In this document: positions 22,954 through 33,950 of the stretch, piece after piece
Position numbering within the stretch: the stretch's first letter is position 1
How the letters are laid out: each line of letters opens with the position of its first letter
Origin: Hemerocallis citrina
Lineage: Eukaryota; Streptophyta; Magnoliopsida; Asparagales; Asphodelaceae
NCBI GenBank assembly: GCA_017893485.1
Contig: CM030359.1
Coordinates: forward strand, 27,611,750 to 27,675,749
Direction of reading: 5' to 3'
Length of the DNA stretch: 64,000 bases
Notes under the pieces: model-generated
The model's database searches: none
Told to the model about the DNA's origin: nothing
The model's input: the letters and a program-made list of their open reading frames with translations, nothing else
Position numbers and translations under genes: made by a program

Positions 22954-23877
22954 TCAGAATAAGGTGTGATGGACACAATGACGGACACGTCCGATAAATG
23001 GCTTGCAGTTCCTATGAATGTTCGGGACTGAGGATATGCCTAGTAATTCCATGTGTGTGGGACAGGGGTAGGCCAGTAAGGTCTGTGAATGGCCGGTAAA
23101 GTGCTTGCTATTCCTAGGATTGTTTGGGACTGAGGATACGCCTGGTAAACTCACGGTGTGTCGGTTAGGGTTAGGCCGGTAAGGTCCATAGTTACCGGAG
23201 ATCGACTTGCTGGTGTTTATGAGTGAGGATACGTCCGGTAAATTCACGATGTGTGGGCAAGTGGTAGGCCGGTAAGGTCCAATATCCGGATGGTGCTTCT
23301 TACACATGATTACGCGTTGGATTATAAATAATTGGGTTTAGGCATTGCATCACGAGGGATTGAACCCTGTAATGAGAAGAAACGCTAATAGTTTGCATTC
23401 GAAACTATGTTGAATGGGCGACATATTGTTCCAAACAAGCGTGCATTAGAATAGCATATTTGAATTGTGCATGATAGCATAGTAAGTATATGTTTGACAC
23501 TCTAGTAAATTAGTCCCACATTCGCTCATACGACATTATATAATTGACTATATTCTAGTTACGTTTAACATATACATTGATTTATGTTTTTCTTATATTA
23601 TGTTATGTTTTGGGAGTTAGTTGAAGTTGTTGAGATTTTACCGTCGGCCTCACAAGCTGACGATTCCACAGATTGTGGTTTTGCAAGTAAGGGTGTCTGA
23701 AGTGTTAACACAGAAGTGTGACATCCTGAGCCCATCATCTTATCAATCCAATTGGTTTGGGCTTGTAGTAAAATTTCTGCATTTTCTTGTATTATATTAC
23801 GTTTGTGTACTCAATTGAATTAAAAGATTCTGGGTGTGTCACGAATTTTTCAGTTTATGAAATTCGGGTTGTTACAA
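22954..23877 (+). mobile_element. Diverged 3' part of a Tekay-type LTR
   Basis: The order of landmarks parallels the end of the Tekay-2 LTR: AGGGATTGAACCCT, a GTGCATTAG phrase, CTGACG near 23655, and an end in ATTCGGGTTGTTACA at 23877. At 22975-23290 a unit of about 95-105 bp containing GGCCGGTAAGGTC and GGATACG is present about three times. No primer binding site follows, so it is a fragment or solo remnant. Confidence 0.5.
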
Positions 23878-24542
23878 AACTAATACTAAGAATACTCATT
23901 ATTCTAATACCAATCATGGCTTACCGAACTACCACTTCCTTAAAATCTTTTCACGCCATCGGAATGCATTTCTTGGTGATTATCATTACCACAACAAGAT
24001 TTGATTTTGTTATCAAGGTTCCTCAACCTCCTTTGGCAGCTTTGGAAAGCTCTCAAGAACTTTGTTTTTCGTCGTGAACCAATACGACCAAAACACATCA
24101 TCATGCTTACAGTCGACATGTCCTAACCACTCATGCCATTTTCTACACCGACGACTATAGCTGCAAATTACTCCCGAGCCCGATCCGAACCTACACACCA
24201 CACAGTCTTCTCCAATGGGACGACCCGAGGTGCAATTAGTGTATGGGGATACATAAAAGCATGGGTGGAATCCGAGTATCAAATTCCACATCTTCTCGGA
24301 TTCTTTTCTTGTGGTGAATTGGCTCAACAACATTAATCACAAAGACATTCCATGGCGGTTAACGAGACGAGGAAAAGAATTGGCTCAATGGCATTATCTT
24401 TGCTCTCCTTTAAGGGGGTGTTTGTTTTGCATGAAGTTCATTATAGGAAGTGGAATCAGGGGGGGAGCACATTGTTTGGTTGGCATGAATTTGTTCGGAT
24501 TTGGATTCGTACAGTACTGCAATTTTTTTTTCATTTAGCGGG
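23878..24542. other. Unidentified stretch left of the nested insertion
   Basis: Readable in several frames but no protein family was recognised; a 106-residue Cys/Trp-containing minus-strand frame (24333-24013) has no known domain. The sequence right up to AATCC is host to the nested insertion; its other half resumes at 58985. Confidence 0.4.
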
Positions 24543-25896
24543 AATCCTGTAACACCCTGAATTCCAAATAACACTGAATTCAAAGTTCCACTGGATCTTT
24601 ACACTTCTGTTCGTACAATTTTACAAGGAATTAAAAACTTTTATTACAACAGAGTTACATTTAAACAGCGGAAGCAAATTTACATCAATTACATGAATGA
24701 AATAAATCAACACTTGAACAATTCTTTAAGCATCAATTCCTCCTTAGTCTTTTTCATTCACTTTGTCCTGCATGGAAACTGGGCTCGTCAGTTCATTCAA
24801 CTGACGCAATGATATAATACATCAATTTTCTCTTACTTAGAAAGCACACACTTGTCACAAACCAAACTACGGGGACTATCCTATAGATGTCGTGTTGTGC
24901 TATGCACTTAGTCCTTAATGCAGTTGTTTATATTATATGACACTAATGCGCACTTGTTCAGATTTTATGCATCCCATACTACATAGATCTGAGAGCAAGC
25001 CCTTAATCGTTTTTCATCTTGTAGGGTTCAGTCCCTCGCCATGATTTAGACTACTACGATAACTATGGTAAGTATTTTAGATGTTCTATGGGTTACAAGC
25101 CCATGTCCAGACAGTCTGGAGGGGAATCCCACGCAGTGACATGATGCATCATGCAGGCATCCTATGGACAATTCAGCCTCCATCATGGAACGATGGCACC
25201 ACCCGTAGTCACCAAACACCGCACAAGCGTCGCCACCGGGATGATAATTTCGGAGTAGTGCTCACGCCATGACATGACGCATCAAGCAGGCAGTCTGTGA
25301 ATCATTCTCATACCGCCAATCCGATAGCCCTCATACTCGTGTTTTTCTCTTACTTTCGTCACATCTCCACTATGTATCTAGTCCTTAATTTATCTGAATC
25401 ATGAATAAAATCAATCCCTAGAGTTAGCACTTCCTCTATACCGGAATTAACCATTAATTCGACAACATGACCCAAACTTGGTCTTTTTATCTCAACATTT
25501 CATCTTAAAAATTTATTCAATTGCCTGTATAAGGACTTTGCTACCCTCTAGTTCAAAATCTCATTTCATGTTCATAGCACTTGAGTATTCATATTCATAA
25601 GATCTTTCATAATTCATCATGATAATTTATTTCACTTTCATGTACAATTTCATGCATAAAATAAATTCATTTGTCACATTCATAATTCATTCTTTCCACA
25701 TAATCCTCTTATTCTCATTTTATCAATTTTAAGTCAAAATTTCACACTTCCAATTTTCCATTACCCAATCTCATTTCAAAATTTATTTAAACAAAATATT
25801 TATTTTTCTTTATCCAAAGACAATTTAAGCTAATAATTTATAACAAGTTCTTTCTTGCAAAATAGTCTCAAATTCTCATTTATACTAAGCCCAAGG

Positions 25897-26105
25897 CTCG
25901 AAAATCAATAGTCAGGGTAGTCGACTGTTACAATATAGTCGGTCGATTGTTTTGCAAGGATTAAAAACTCGAAAACCAATAGTCAGGGCAGTCGACTGTT
26001 AAAATATAGTCGATCGACTGTTCTGCAATAATTTAAAACTCGAAAACCAATAATCAGGGCAGTCAACTGTTAAAATATAGTCGGTCGATTGTTCTGTAAC
26101 GAAAA
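25897..26105. repeat. 71-bp tandem repeat, three copies, in the solo LTR
   Basis: Units begin CTCGAAAA at 25897, 25968 and 26039, each carrying AGTCGACTGTT and then a GTCGATCGACTGTT-like box. Confidence 0.85.
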
Positions 26106-27042
26106 TTCAAAATTTATTACTTAACAGTTGACTGTCGACTCTAGTTCGGTCGACTGTCGATTGCACCAAGTTGCAATTTAAAGTAGATAATGGATATATT
26201 TTTGACATTGAGAACAAAATCATAATTTTCACTTTATTCATAATCAAAGTTTTCACAAAATTACTTTTTCTCTTCATTAATAAAATCCATCCTTTCAAAT
26301 AAAATGAGTCCTAATTCACAATACGTTAATTTCTCTTTTTCTAACAAAACAAACATGCAAATTTGGGACTTTTAGTACTAATCACAATAACAATAAACAT
26401 GTATGATTTATTAATCAATTCTACTTTCATAGCATGAAGGTTACCCATAATTCACAATTCATTCATAAACATATTTCTCCATATTGCATTTTACAAACAT
26501 ACATGAATACTTTCATACCAAAAATTTCATAATTATCTATTTCACATGCCAATATGTTATCAAGTTATCACAACAACACTTCAAACACATAATTCAATCC
26601 ATTTTACCAATCATTTCATGTAAGTCTAATTGGGGTCCTTTTTCTCCTTAAACATGGTAACAAACATAAAGCATTAATTTCTTGTTTATTCTAACATGAT
26701 CACAAACATAAACCTAGCATGGTAGCTAATTAGAAGTATGAGAAAACTGCCCATCTTATTTGGAGAGAAACAAACAAAAAAAACTCCTAGAAACCTCCTA
26801 GAATGCACAAATGGACCCTTCTCCTCCTAGATTGTGCCACCACACGTCGTCTCCTCCTTGCTTGAAGTAAATCCGAGCTCCTCCTAGGTTTAGGCCAGCC
26901 TCCTCCAATGGGTGCAAGAACACACTCAAACTTTCAATCTTTTAACTTACCATTTCTCTCAATCTTTTAACTCACCAATTGTCTTTTCTTTCTTTCTTTC
27001 TTTACAAATTTTAATGTGCTACATGAAGAGAACTAGGAGTGG

Positions 27043-27050
27043 TATTTATA
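27043..27050 (-). promoter_or_regulatory. TATA box of the outer solo LTR
   Basis: Minus strand TATAAATA followed by CC, as in the other Tekay-type LTRs of this window. Confidence 0.55.
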
Positions 27051-27499
27051 CTAATTTTGGGTGAGAATAGATGGCTAGGATTAGATCAAATAGTTAGGGA
27101 TCAAAGGCTAGGATGAGTTAGGAAGTTGTAGCAACTACCCATGATGGAGCAACCACCTCACCACTACTCTCATCTCTCCCTCTCTCTTTGTGAAATCCGG
27201 CCAACCCCCAAAAGTGCACCTTGCACGTGCTAGTGCAATGCACATGCAAACCGGTACCCCCCATTATAAGTTTGTTCATGCAATTTAATTAATTGTCTAC
27301 TAGATTAGTCTACACTACAAGTTAGGCTAATTAAAAGGGAAATTAAATTAATGGGCTCACTAATGGGCCAATTAACCATGGGCTCTTAATAAATAAATAA
27401 ATTAATTAATTATAGTGGGCTAGAAAGAGACAATTAGGCCTATGATTTAATTAGGCCTTTTTAAAAAAAAGGCTTTTTAGAAAATAAAGAGAACAATTA

Positions 27500-28090
27500 T
27501 GATATGGCTAAAAATGGGATTAAATCGGAACAGTCAAAATCGGGCGCGAATCTTAAAGCCTAAGGGCAAAATGGTAATTTCACTCCACAAACGGGTCTGA
27601 AGTGGGTCTTGGGTCTTTTCACCAAAGACCCAATAACTCACGAACGGATCCATCTCGATTGGGTGCGGGTTCCAACCCGCAGCAAGCCCAACCCAGCAGG
27701 ATAGAATTAGGGTTTCTAATTAATCCTAATCAACGGCCCTGATTAGTATCTATCCTTTCACTAGGAATTAGGGATTACATTCCTAATCTGTTCCTAGGGA
27801 TTACATTCCTAATTTGATCCCAAAGGCGGCTATAAATACCCCCCATCCACCACCATTAAGAGGTAATCAATCTTTTGCCAGTTTACGCTCTCTTATAATC
27901 TTTTCTGGTTATTGACTTGAGCGTCGGAGGGTCGTCGCCGGGATCAACCCCGGTGTCTCGCACTTTTTGCAGGTGAGTAGCGGGAGTCAACGGTCAAACT
28001 CCGGTGGAAAGGTTCTAGGTTTTCTATTCGGTTTCCCTAAGAATCCACAAATACTATCTGTTTACCCCGGCACCAGATTTAGCGGTAACA
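27500..28090 (+). mobile_element. Tat element, 5' LTR
   Basis: 591 bp, TGATATGGCT...GCGGTAACA. Preceded by AATTA (27495-27499), matched after the 3' LTR. TATA box at 27831-27838 (TATAAATA then CCCCCC). The block GGGATTACATTCCTAAT is duplicated at about 27770-27815. Roughly 25-30 differences from the 3' LTR were counted by eye, i.e. about 95 percent identity. Confidence 0.95.
27831..27838 (+). promoter_or_regulatory. TATA box of the Tat 5' LTR
   Basis: TATAAATA after GGCGGC, about 260 bp before the LTR end; identical in the 3' LTR at 58603-58610. Confidence 0.7.
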
Positions 28091-28093
28091 GAT

Positions 28094-28111
28094 TGGTGCC
28101 GTCTGTGGGAA
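28094..28111 (+). other. Tat primer binding site
   Basis: TGGTGCCGTCTGTGGGAA three bases after the LTR, the primer site form common in Tat-lineage gypsy elements. I do not name the tRNA. Confidence 0.75.
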
Positions 28112-28161
28112 CCCACGAATAACAATCCTTCCTCTTCCCATCGGCCCGATAATCTCCAGCC

Positions 28162-29960
28162 ATGCCTCCAAGGAAACTTAGATCCAGGGGGTCCAACCGT
28201 GGACCTACTCCTCCTCAACAGCAAGAGGTCCCCCTCCAAATAGTCCAACAGGAGGGCCTCCCTCCTCAGCCAGACCAAGCCCCACTGCAGGACCAACCTC
28301 CTCTTCAGAATCTTCGGCCCCCTCGGGGTCAAACCGGGCCTCAGAATGCCGGTGCGGGGGGCTCCGTCCCAATCCTCAGAAATAACCTCTTCAACATGAT
28401 CACGTCTCCATGCACAACCCCTCAACTGATTCCATGGCATCTCACAATCTCCGGGCCTCCGATGACCTCCGCAACACCCTTAACAATCGACATAAGGAAG
28501 AGGATCTTCGCCGTCGTTTGGATGAAAGGCGGGCTCGAGAGGGAGTCTCCCGCCAACAACGTCCAAATGAGCGATCTCCTCATCGCCGAGAACATAGGAG
28601 GTCCCCGCCTCACCGAAGACGGAGAGAGTCCCTCGAGCACTATAGAAGAAGGCCTCGCTCACCGAGGGATGATAATGCTCCTATCACCTGAGCCGAATTC
28701 CAGCAATTCCAGGCAACCATTTTGCAAGCCCTCCATCACCGACCCAACAATAATGATGCTCGGAGGGTCCCCACTCCTTCTCCGATCCAAAGTCCACGCC
28801 AACGTTCTCTAACTCCTCCTCCAGCTCCTAGCAACCCCCAGCACATTCCTAGTCCTCGCCACTCCCGGGGCTACCATCTTCATAGCCCCCGCTCTCCTTC
28901 GTACGAAGACGAGTCCAGAGGCTCGTTTGAATATCAACGAAGGGATGACACTGTCTACCATCGTCTCCACGAAACGGAGAGGCGCTTGGGTCAGCTAGAC
29001 AGAGAAGAAGAGCTTAGAGGAAGGAACCTCTGTCCGAGCCGACCTCCTTTCTTTCGTACCATCATGGAGGCGCCCGTTCCAATAGGCTTCAAGCCTCCAC
29101 AGTTCGAGACTTATTCCGGGGAGTCCGACCCCGTGGACCACATCGAAAGCTTTAAGACCCTCATGCTAATCCACCAAGCTTCCGATGCTCTGCTGTGCAA
29201 GACCTTCCCCGCTACTCTCAAGGGTCCGGCCCGGGAATGGTACTCTCGCCTCGCCCCATCCTCAATATTCTCCTTCGAGCAATTCAAGACCCTCTTCGTC
29301 ACCCACGTCGTGAGTAGCCGCCGAACTGAGAAGACCAGCATTTTGCTACTCTACATCCACCAGAAGAAGGGTGAGAAGCTCAGAGACTATGTGAAAAGGT
29401 TCACCGCGGAAGCTAGGTCTATCGCTTCCCTCGACTAGTCGTTCGCTGCAGCAGCGTTCCAATCAAACGTCCTTAATTCTAGCCTCCGCTCCTCCCTTGC
29501 CAAGAAGTCCCCGCAGAACTTCTCCGATCTCCTTCTCCGAAACGAGAAGTATATTCAGGCCGAGGAAGCTGAGCACCGCCCCAACTTTGAGGGGCCTTCC
29601 TCCAGGTCCAAGATAAAGGGAACAGAAGAAGAAGGAGCTAAAAAGCTCCAGAAGGACAAAGGCGGACAGTGCCGACCTCCCCCCAGATTCAAAAAGTTCA
29701 CTCCTCTTAACGCCAACATTTTCACTATTCTCGTGGAGGTTGATAAGGAAGGGGTGCTACCCCCTGCCCCGAAAATGAACACCCCTGGCAAGAAGAGGGA
29801 GAAAGAAAATTGGTGCCGCTATCACCGGGACCATGGCCACGACACCAATGATTTTCGGGCCCTGAAGAATGAGATAGAGGCCCTCATCCAGAAGGGGCAA
29901 CTGGCCAAATTCGTGAGAAAGGACCGAACCGACCTTCCGCCTCCTCCTCGGGGGGCTAAC
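28162..29960 (+). pseudogene. gag: Tat gag
   Basis: Start MPPRKLRSRGSNRG at 28162, followed by a Pro/Gln-rich and then Arg-rich N-terminal region. A frameshift near 28400 moves reading to the frame used by all later domains. The gag core (FKPPQFETYSGESDPVDHI ... LKGPAREWYSRL ... KGEKLRDYVKRF) spans about 29060-29420. Near 29810 is the variant zinc motif WCRYHRDHGHDTNDF, typical of Tat elements. In-frame stops: TGA at 28689 and TAG at 29436. No functional protein is possible from this copy. Confidence 0.9.
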
Positions 29961-32068
29961 AAGCGTTCCGAACAACGCGATGAGACACCCGAATTCGAAG
30001 AGGAGCGTGTCCTGCACCTCATTCATGAGGGCCCGATGGGGGGCTCCTCCAACTCCTCTCGAAAGGCGTTTATAAGAGAAGTTAATACGGTTCGCGGCAC
30101 ACCTCCTCCTAAAGGCCTCGGAGTACCCGTCATATTCTCAGATGAAGACCTTGAGGGTGTCCGAACCCCCCATTGTGACGCACTTGTCATCAACCTCCAT
30201 ATGGCGAACTTTAAAGTGGAGAGGATCCTGGTGGACAATGGCAGCTCCGTTAACATTCTCTTCCTCGCCGCTTTCAAAGGTCTCAAACTATCCCGGGACA
30301 GACTTAAGCCCGCCGGCTACACACTCCATGGGTTCAAGGGAGTGCCAGTGACTATTGAAGGGGTGATCACCCTCGACGTAACCGCTGGCAAAACTCCTAC
30401 TACCCGAACGGAGCCGATGGACTTCATGGTCGTCGATGTCCCCGCTGCTTATAATGTGATTCTAGGCTGACCTGGCCTAGCTGCTCTCGAAGCCGTCCCT
30501 TCCGCTTATCACCTTAAGATGAAGTTCCCCACCCGGGCAGGAGTAGGGGAAGTAAGAGGCAGTCAGGAAATGGCCCGCAAATGCTACATGACCTCTACTG
30601 AGGGTCCAGTCCTCTCCCTCGAAACTCTTGAAATCCCTCAAGATGGTGTCCGATCAACGTCCGAGCCAGTGGATGAATTGGAGGAAGTGTTCTTCTCTGA
30701 GCAAGATCCGAGCTGCAAGTTCTTTATCAGCAAGACCCTCCCATCAGCCCTAAGCACGGACATAGTTCGATGTATTAGAAAGAACCGCGACCTCTTTGCC
30801 TGGTCAGCCGCCGACACGCCTGGAATTTCCGAAGAGCTTCTCGTCCACCATCTGAGTGTTGCACTGGGGTCCAGACCGGTTCAACAGAAGAGGCGCAAAT
30901 TTGTTCCCAAGCGCCAACAAGCTATAAAAGAAGAGGTGGATAAGCTCCTCAAGGCTCGGTTCATACAGGAGGTCAATTATCCCGAATGGCTCTCAAATGT
31001 TGTGATGGTAAAGAAGGCCAACGGGAGTTGGAGAATATGTATCGACTTTACCGACCTGAATAAAGCATGTCCCAAAGATCCATTTCCTCTCCCAAGTATC
31101 GACACCCTGATCGACGCAACTTCGAGCCATGAACTCCTCAGCTTCATGGACACCTTCTCCGACTACAATCAGATTCGTATGTCTCCCCCGGATATTCCGA
31201 AGACCTCCTTTGTAACCGATCAGGGCCTCTACTGCTACAGGGTAATGCCTTTCGGGTTGAAGAATGCAGGTGCCACTTATCAACGCCTCGTCAACAAGGT
31301 TTTTCAAGCACAGATCGGCCGAAATATGGAGGTATATGTTGACGATATGCTTGTGAAGAGCATCCATGGGGCCGATCATGTGGCCGATCTGCAAGAGGCG
31401 TTCGATGTACTCAGGGAGCACGATATGAGGCTCAATCCGAACAAGTGTGCATTCGGGGTCTCGTCGGGAAAATTCCTAGGCTTTATGGTCAGCCAAAGAG
31501 GAATCGAAGCTAACCTCGAGAAGATCAAGGCCATATTGGACATGGCTCCACCGAAGAATGTTAAAGAGGTTCAGAAGCTAACAGGTCGCCTTGCTGCCAT
31601 AGGGCGCTTCCTTTCTAAGTCAGGGGAGAAGTGTCTTCCCTTCTTCAAAGCTCTCAGGGGGGAAAAAGGCTTCGAGTGGGGTCAGCAGCAATAAGACTCA
31701 TTCGACCAGCTAAAGGCTTACCTAGTCAATCCTCCTCTCCTCAGCAAACCTGTTCCCGGGGAAGCCCTCTACCTTTACTTAGCCACCTCCGAGCAGACCC
31801 TCAGCGCTGTCCTCGTAAGGAAAGAAGATAAGACGCAAAATCCCATCTATTACGTGAGCAAGGTACTTCGAGATGCCGAGCTCCGCTACCCAAGGATAGA
31901 GAAGATGGCATACGCCTTAGTCATGGCCACAAGAAAGCTTTGCTCATATTTCCAGTCCCACTTGGTGGTCGTTCTTACTGACCAACCGTTGAAGCAAGTC
32001 CTTCACAAGTCGGAGACTTCCGGTCGTCTCATGAAATGGTCTATCGAGCTGAGCCAGCATGATATAAC
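29961..32068 (+). pseudogene. pol: Tat pol part 1: protease, reverse transcriptase, first RNase H
   Basis: Protease active site ILVDNGSSVNILF near 30220. RT from about 30900: KANGSWRICIDFTDLNKACP, then MDTFSDYNQI (motif A Asp kept), VMPFGLKNAGATYQ and the catalytic YVDDMLVKS near 31335. RNase H follows (SAVLVRKEDKTQ, ITYVSKVLRDAE-like region, VVLTDQPLKQVL). Breaks: TGA at 30468 just before the protease end, TAA at 31692. The coding sequence stops at 32068, where a solo LTR entered inside the RNase H tail; reading resumes at 33604. Confidence 0.9.
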
Positions 32069-33598
32069 TGTTAGTGTAGGTGCCCTAGAGGCAATACAAT
32101 GATATTATGTAATCAGTATTATTGACATTATGTTCTTTTTATATTAATAATTTATTATGCTTCGTATTTACTGCGATATAATTATTAGCATGATAAATGT
32201 CCTTAGATTATTAATACGAACTATATGAACTTGAGATTATATATAGTATAATAATCTTAAATGTCCCTAGTCGAGTATTATTATTATTAGGACAGTAATA
32301 ATACATTGAGACTAGTATGTTGATTGATTGATGACCACTTCTCATGGGTCATTAGTATAGAGATACTAAAATCAATACATAGGTAAATGTAAGAGTACAT
32401 TGTACTGGACAGACCCACTGTGAGATTCTACATGGAATGAATTAATAAGTGTCATAAGTAATCTCACTGTGATAATGGTGTAATGGTCCTCTGACCTGAA
32501 ATCATTATATTTCTACACGAGAATTAATGTACTTTGATTCTATCAAAAGTTATCTTTAATCGGGTAATGATAAAGATAATTATTGGGTTCATTATGAATC
32601 GTGTGAGAAATATGAATGATCTAGAGGGAATTTAACCCTCCTAATTTTAGGAGTGATATTATCGGCCTCTTGTTTGAGTGAGACTATGAAATGCATGGCC
32701 ATGCTCAAATATTGATTTGTTTGAATAGTCTACTCATCGATCAAGAAAATAAAGATTAAATTATTAAGAGGATGACACGTCCCATGCCTCTAGTTTAATC
32801 TATAATATCAAGGTTAAAAGGATTATATTACATGGAAACATTAATCACGAAAGGTTTAATTGAATCACCAATTATTGTTATTACTTGGGTAGCAATGATG
32901 TATTACTAGATGCCGCTCATTGTTTATAATTTTATTATAAGATAATAAAATTATTGCCAACGTAATAATAACCTATAGGGTCACACACTTAGAACGTTTA
33001 AAAGGAGTATTAGTTTAAATTCGGAATTTAAATTAAGTGATTCGAAATTAGTTAATTAATTGAGTTGGACTTAATTAATTAAAGGATAATTCGAATCATT
33101 TAAGTGATAAAACCAAATCAGATTGGTCTTATCAGAAGCCAAACTGATTATGGTTAATTCGAATTTAAATGATAAAACCAAATCAGATTGGTCTTATCAG
33201 AAGCCAAACTGATTACGGTTAAGCCCACCTCTTATCTCTCCCTATAAATACATAGAGATGTATTAGTTGATTCGGATCTTTTGACAAATCCGTTTTCACA
33301 GAAACCCTAGCCGCTCAACTGTTGAGAGGTAAAAGAGAGAGAGAGAGAGAGGCAAGGATCATCGGCTAGTACCGGCTCCCTTGATCGTTGGACGATCGGA
33401 CGTTCGTGTGGACTGCCTTAGAGACGCGGATCTAGCTACTAGGGCTGCGTGGTGATTGCAACCTCCATCTTTCAGCCTTCGAAAGCTCCGAAAGGTAAAA
33501 TTTTATTTCTCCATTATTAGCCAATTCTTATACACGGATCCTAGGGTTAGGGTTTCGGATCTGTCTTTTTCGCTGCGTTTGTGCCCCGAAACCCTTCA
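32069..33598 (+). mobile_element. Solo LTR inside the Tat RNase H (TSD ATAAC)
   Basis: 1530 bp from TGTTAGTGTAGGTGCCCTAG to CCGAAACCCTTCA, flanked by ATAAC at 32064-32068 and 33599-33603. TATA box at 33243-33250 (TATAAATA). A 63-bp unit (AAACCAAATCAGATTGGTCT...) occurs twice in tandem near 33105-33225, and a GA repeat lies near 33335. No coding sequence; a copia origin is likely from its ends but not proven. Confidence 0.85.
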
Positions 33599-33603
33599 AT
33601 AAC

Positions 33604-33950
33604 CTACCAGCCTCGGACCGCGATCAAGGCTCAGGCCTTAGCTGAATTCATAGTTGAAAGCACCATCCCCGAGGTCAGTCAAGCGTCAAAAGGACCTCCT
33701 ATTTGGACGGTATATGTTGATGGATCCTCTTGTACCGAAGGGAGCGGAGTCGGGGTCATTCTGGCAGGCCCCGATGACTTCGTCCTCCAATACTCCCTCC
33801 GCATCAACTTCAAGGCCTCCAACAATGAAGCGGAATATGAGCCCTTATAGTCGGTCTTGGAATGGCTCGCAAGGCAGGGGCACAACGCCTCCGCATATTT
33901 AGTGACTCTCAGCTAGTCGTGAATCAAGTCTTGGGCGAGTATGAAGCGCG
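33604..33950 (+). pseudogene. pol: Tat pol part 2: second, archaeal-type RNase H
   Basis: Resumes with YQPRTAIKAQALAEF, the linker that precedes the extra RNase H of Tat elements. The domain shows WTVYVDGSS (first Asp), NNEAEYE (Glu), and, after a one-base frameshift near 33843, FSDSQLVVNQ (Asp). This second, archaeal-type RNase H is diagnostic of the Tat lineage. The domain is cut at 33955/33956 by another solo LTR and continues at 39383 with MAKYLAKVQNL. Confidence 0.9.

Larger units (their letters stand above)
24548..27499 (-). mobile_element. Tekay-type solo LTR, part 1 (outer layer of the nest)
   Basis: Plus strand begins TGTAACACCCTGAATTCC, preceded by AATCC (24543-24547). The matching end lies 31 kb away at 58979, followed by the same AATCC, because a Tat element entered at 27500. 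Total LTR length is about 3063 bp. It resembles a reversed Tekay-2 LTR: the block with CGCCACCGGGATGATAATT at 25230 and TATA box at 27043-27050. A 71-bp unit with GTCGACTGTTAAAATATAGT occurs three times from 25897. No internal region is attached, so it is a solo LTR. Confidence 0.9.

Noticed and set aside
22954..23307. 117-codon frame with repeated Tyr-Gly-Pro-Tyr-Arg-Pro
   Set aside because: Product of the roughly 100-bp repeat in an LTR remnant.
24013..24333. Cys/Trp-containing 106-codon frame
   Set aside because: No recognisable domain, no gene context; left as unidentified sequence.
30993..31421. 142-codon minus-strand frame opposite the Tat RT
   Set aside because: Shadow of the conserved RT coding strand.
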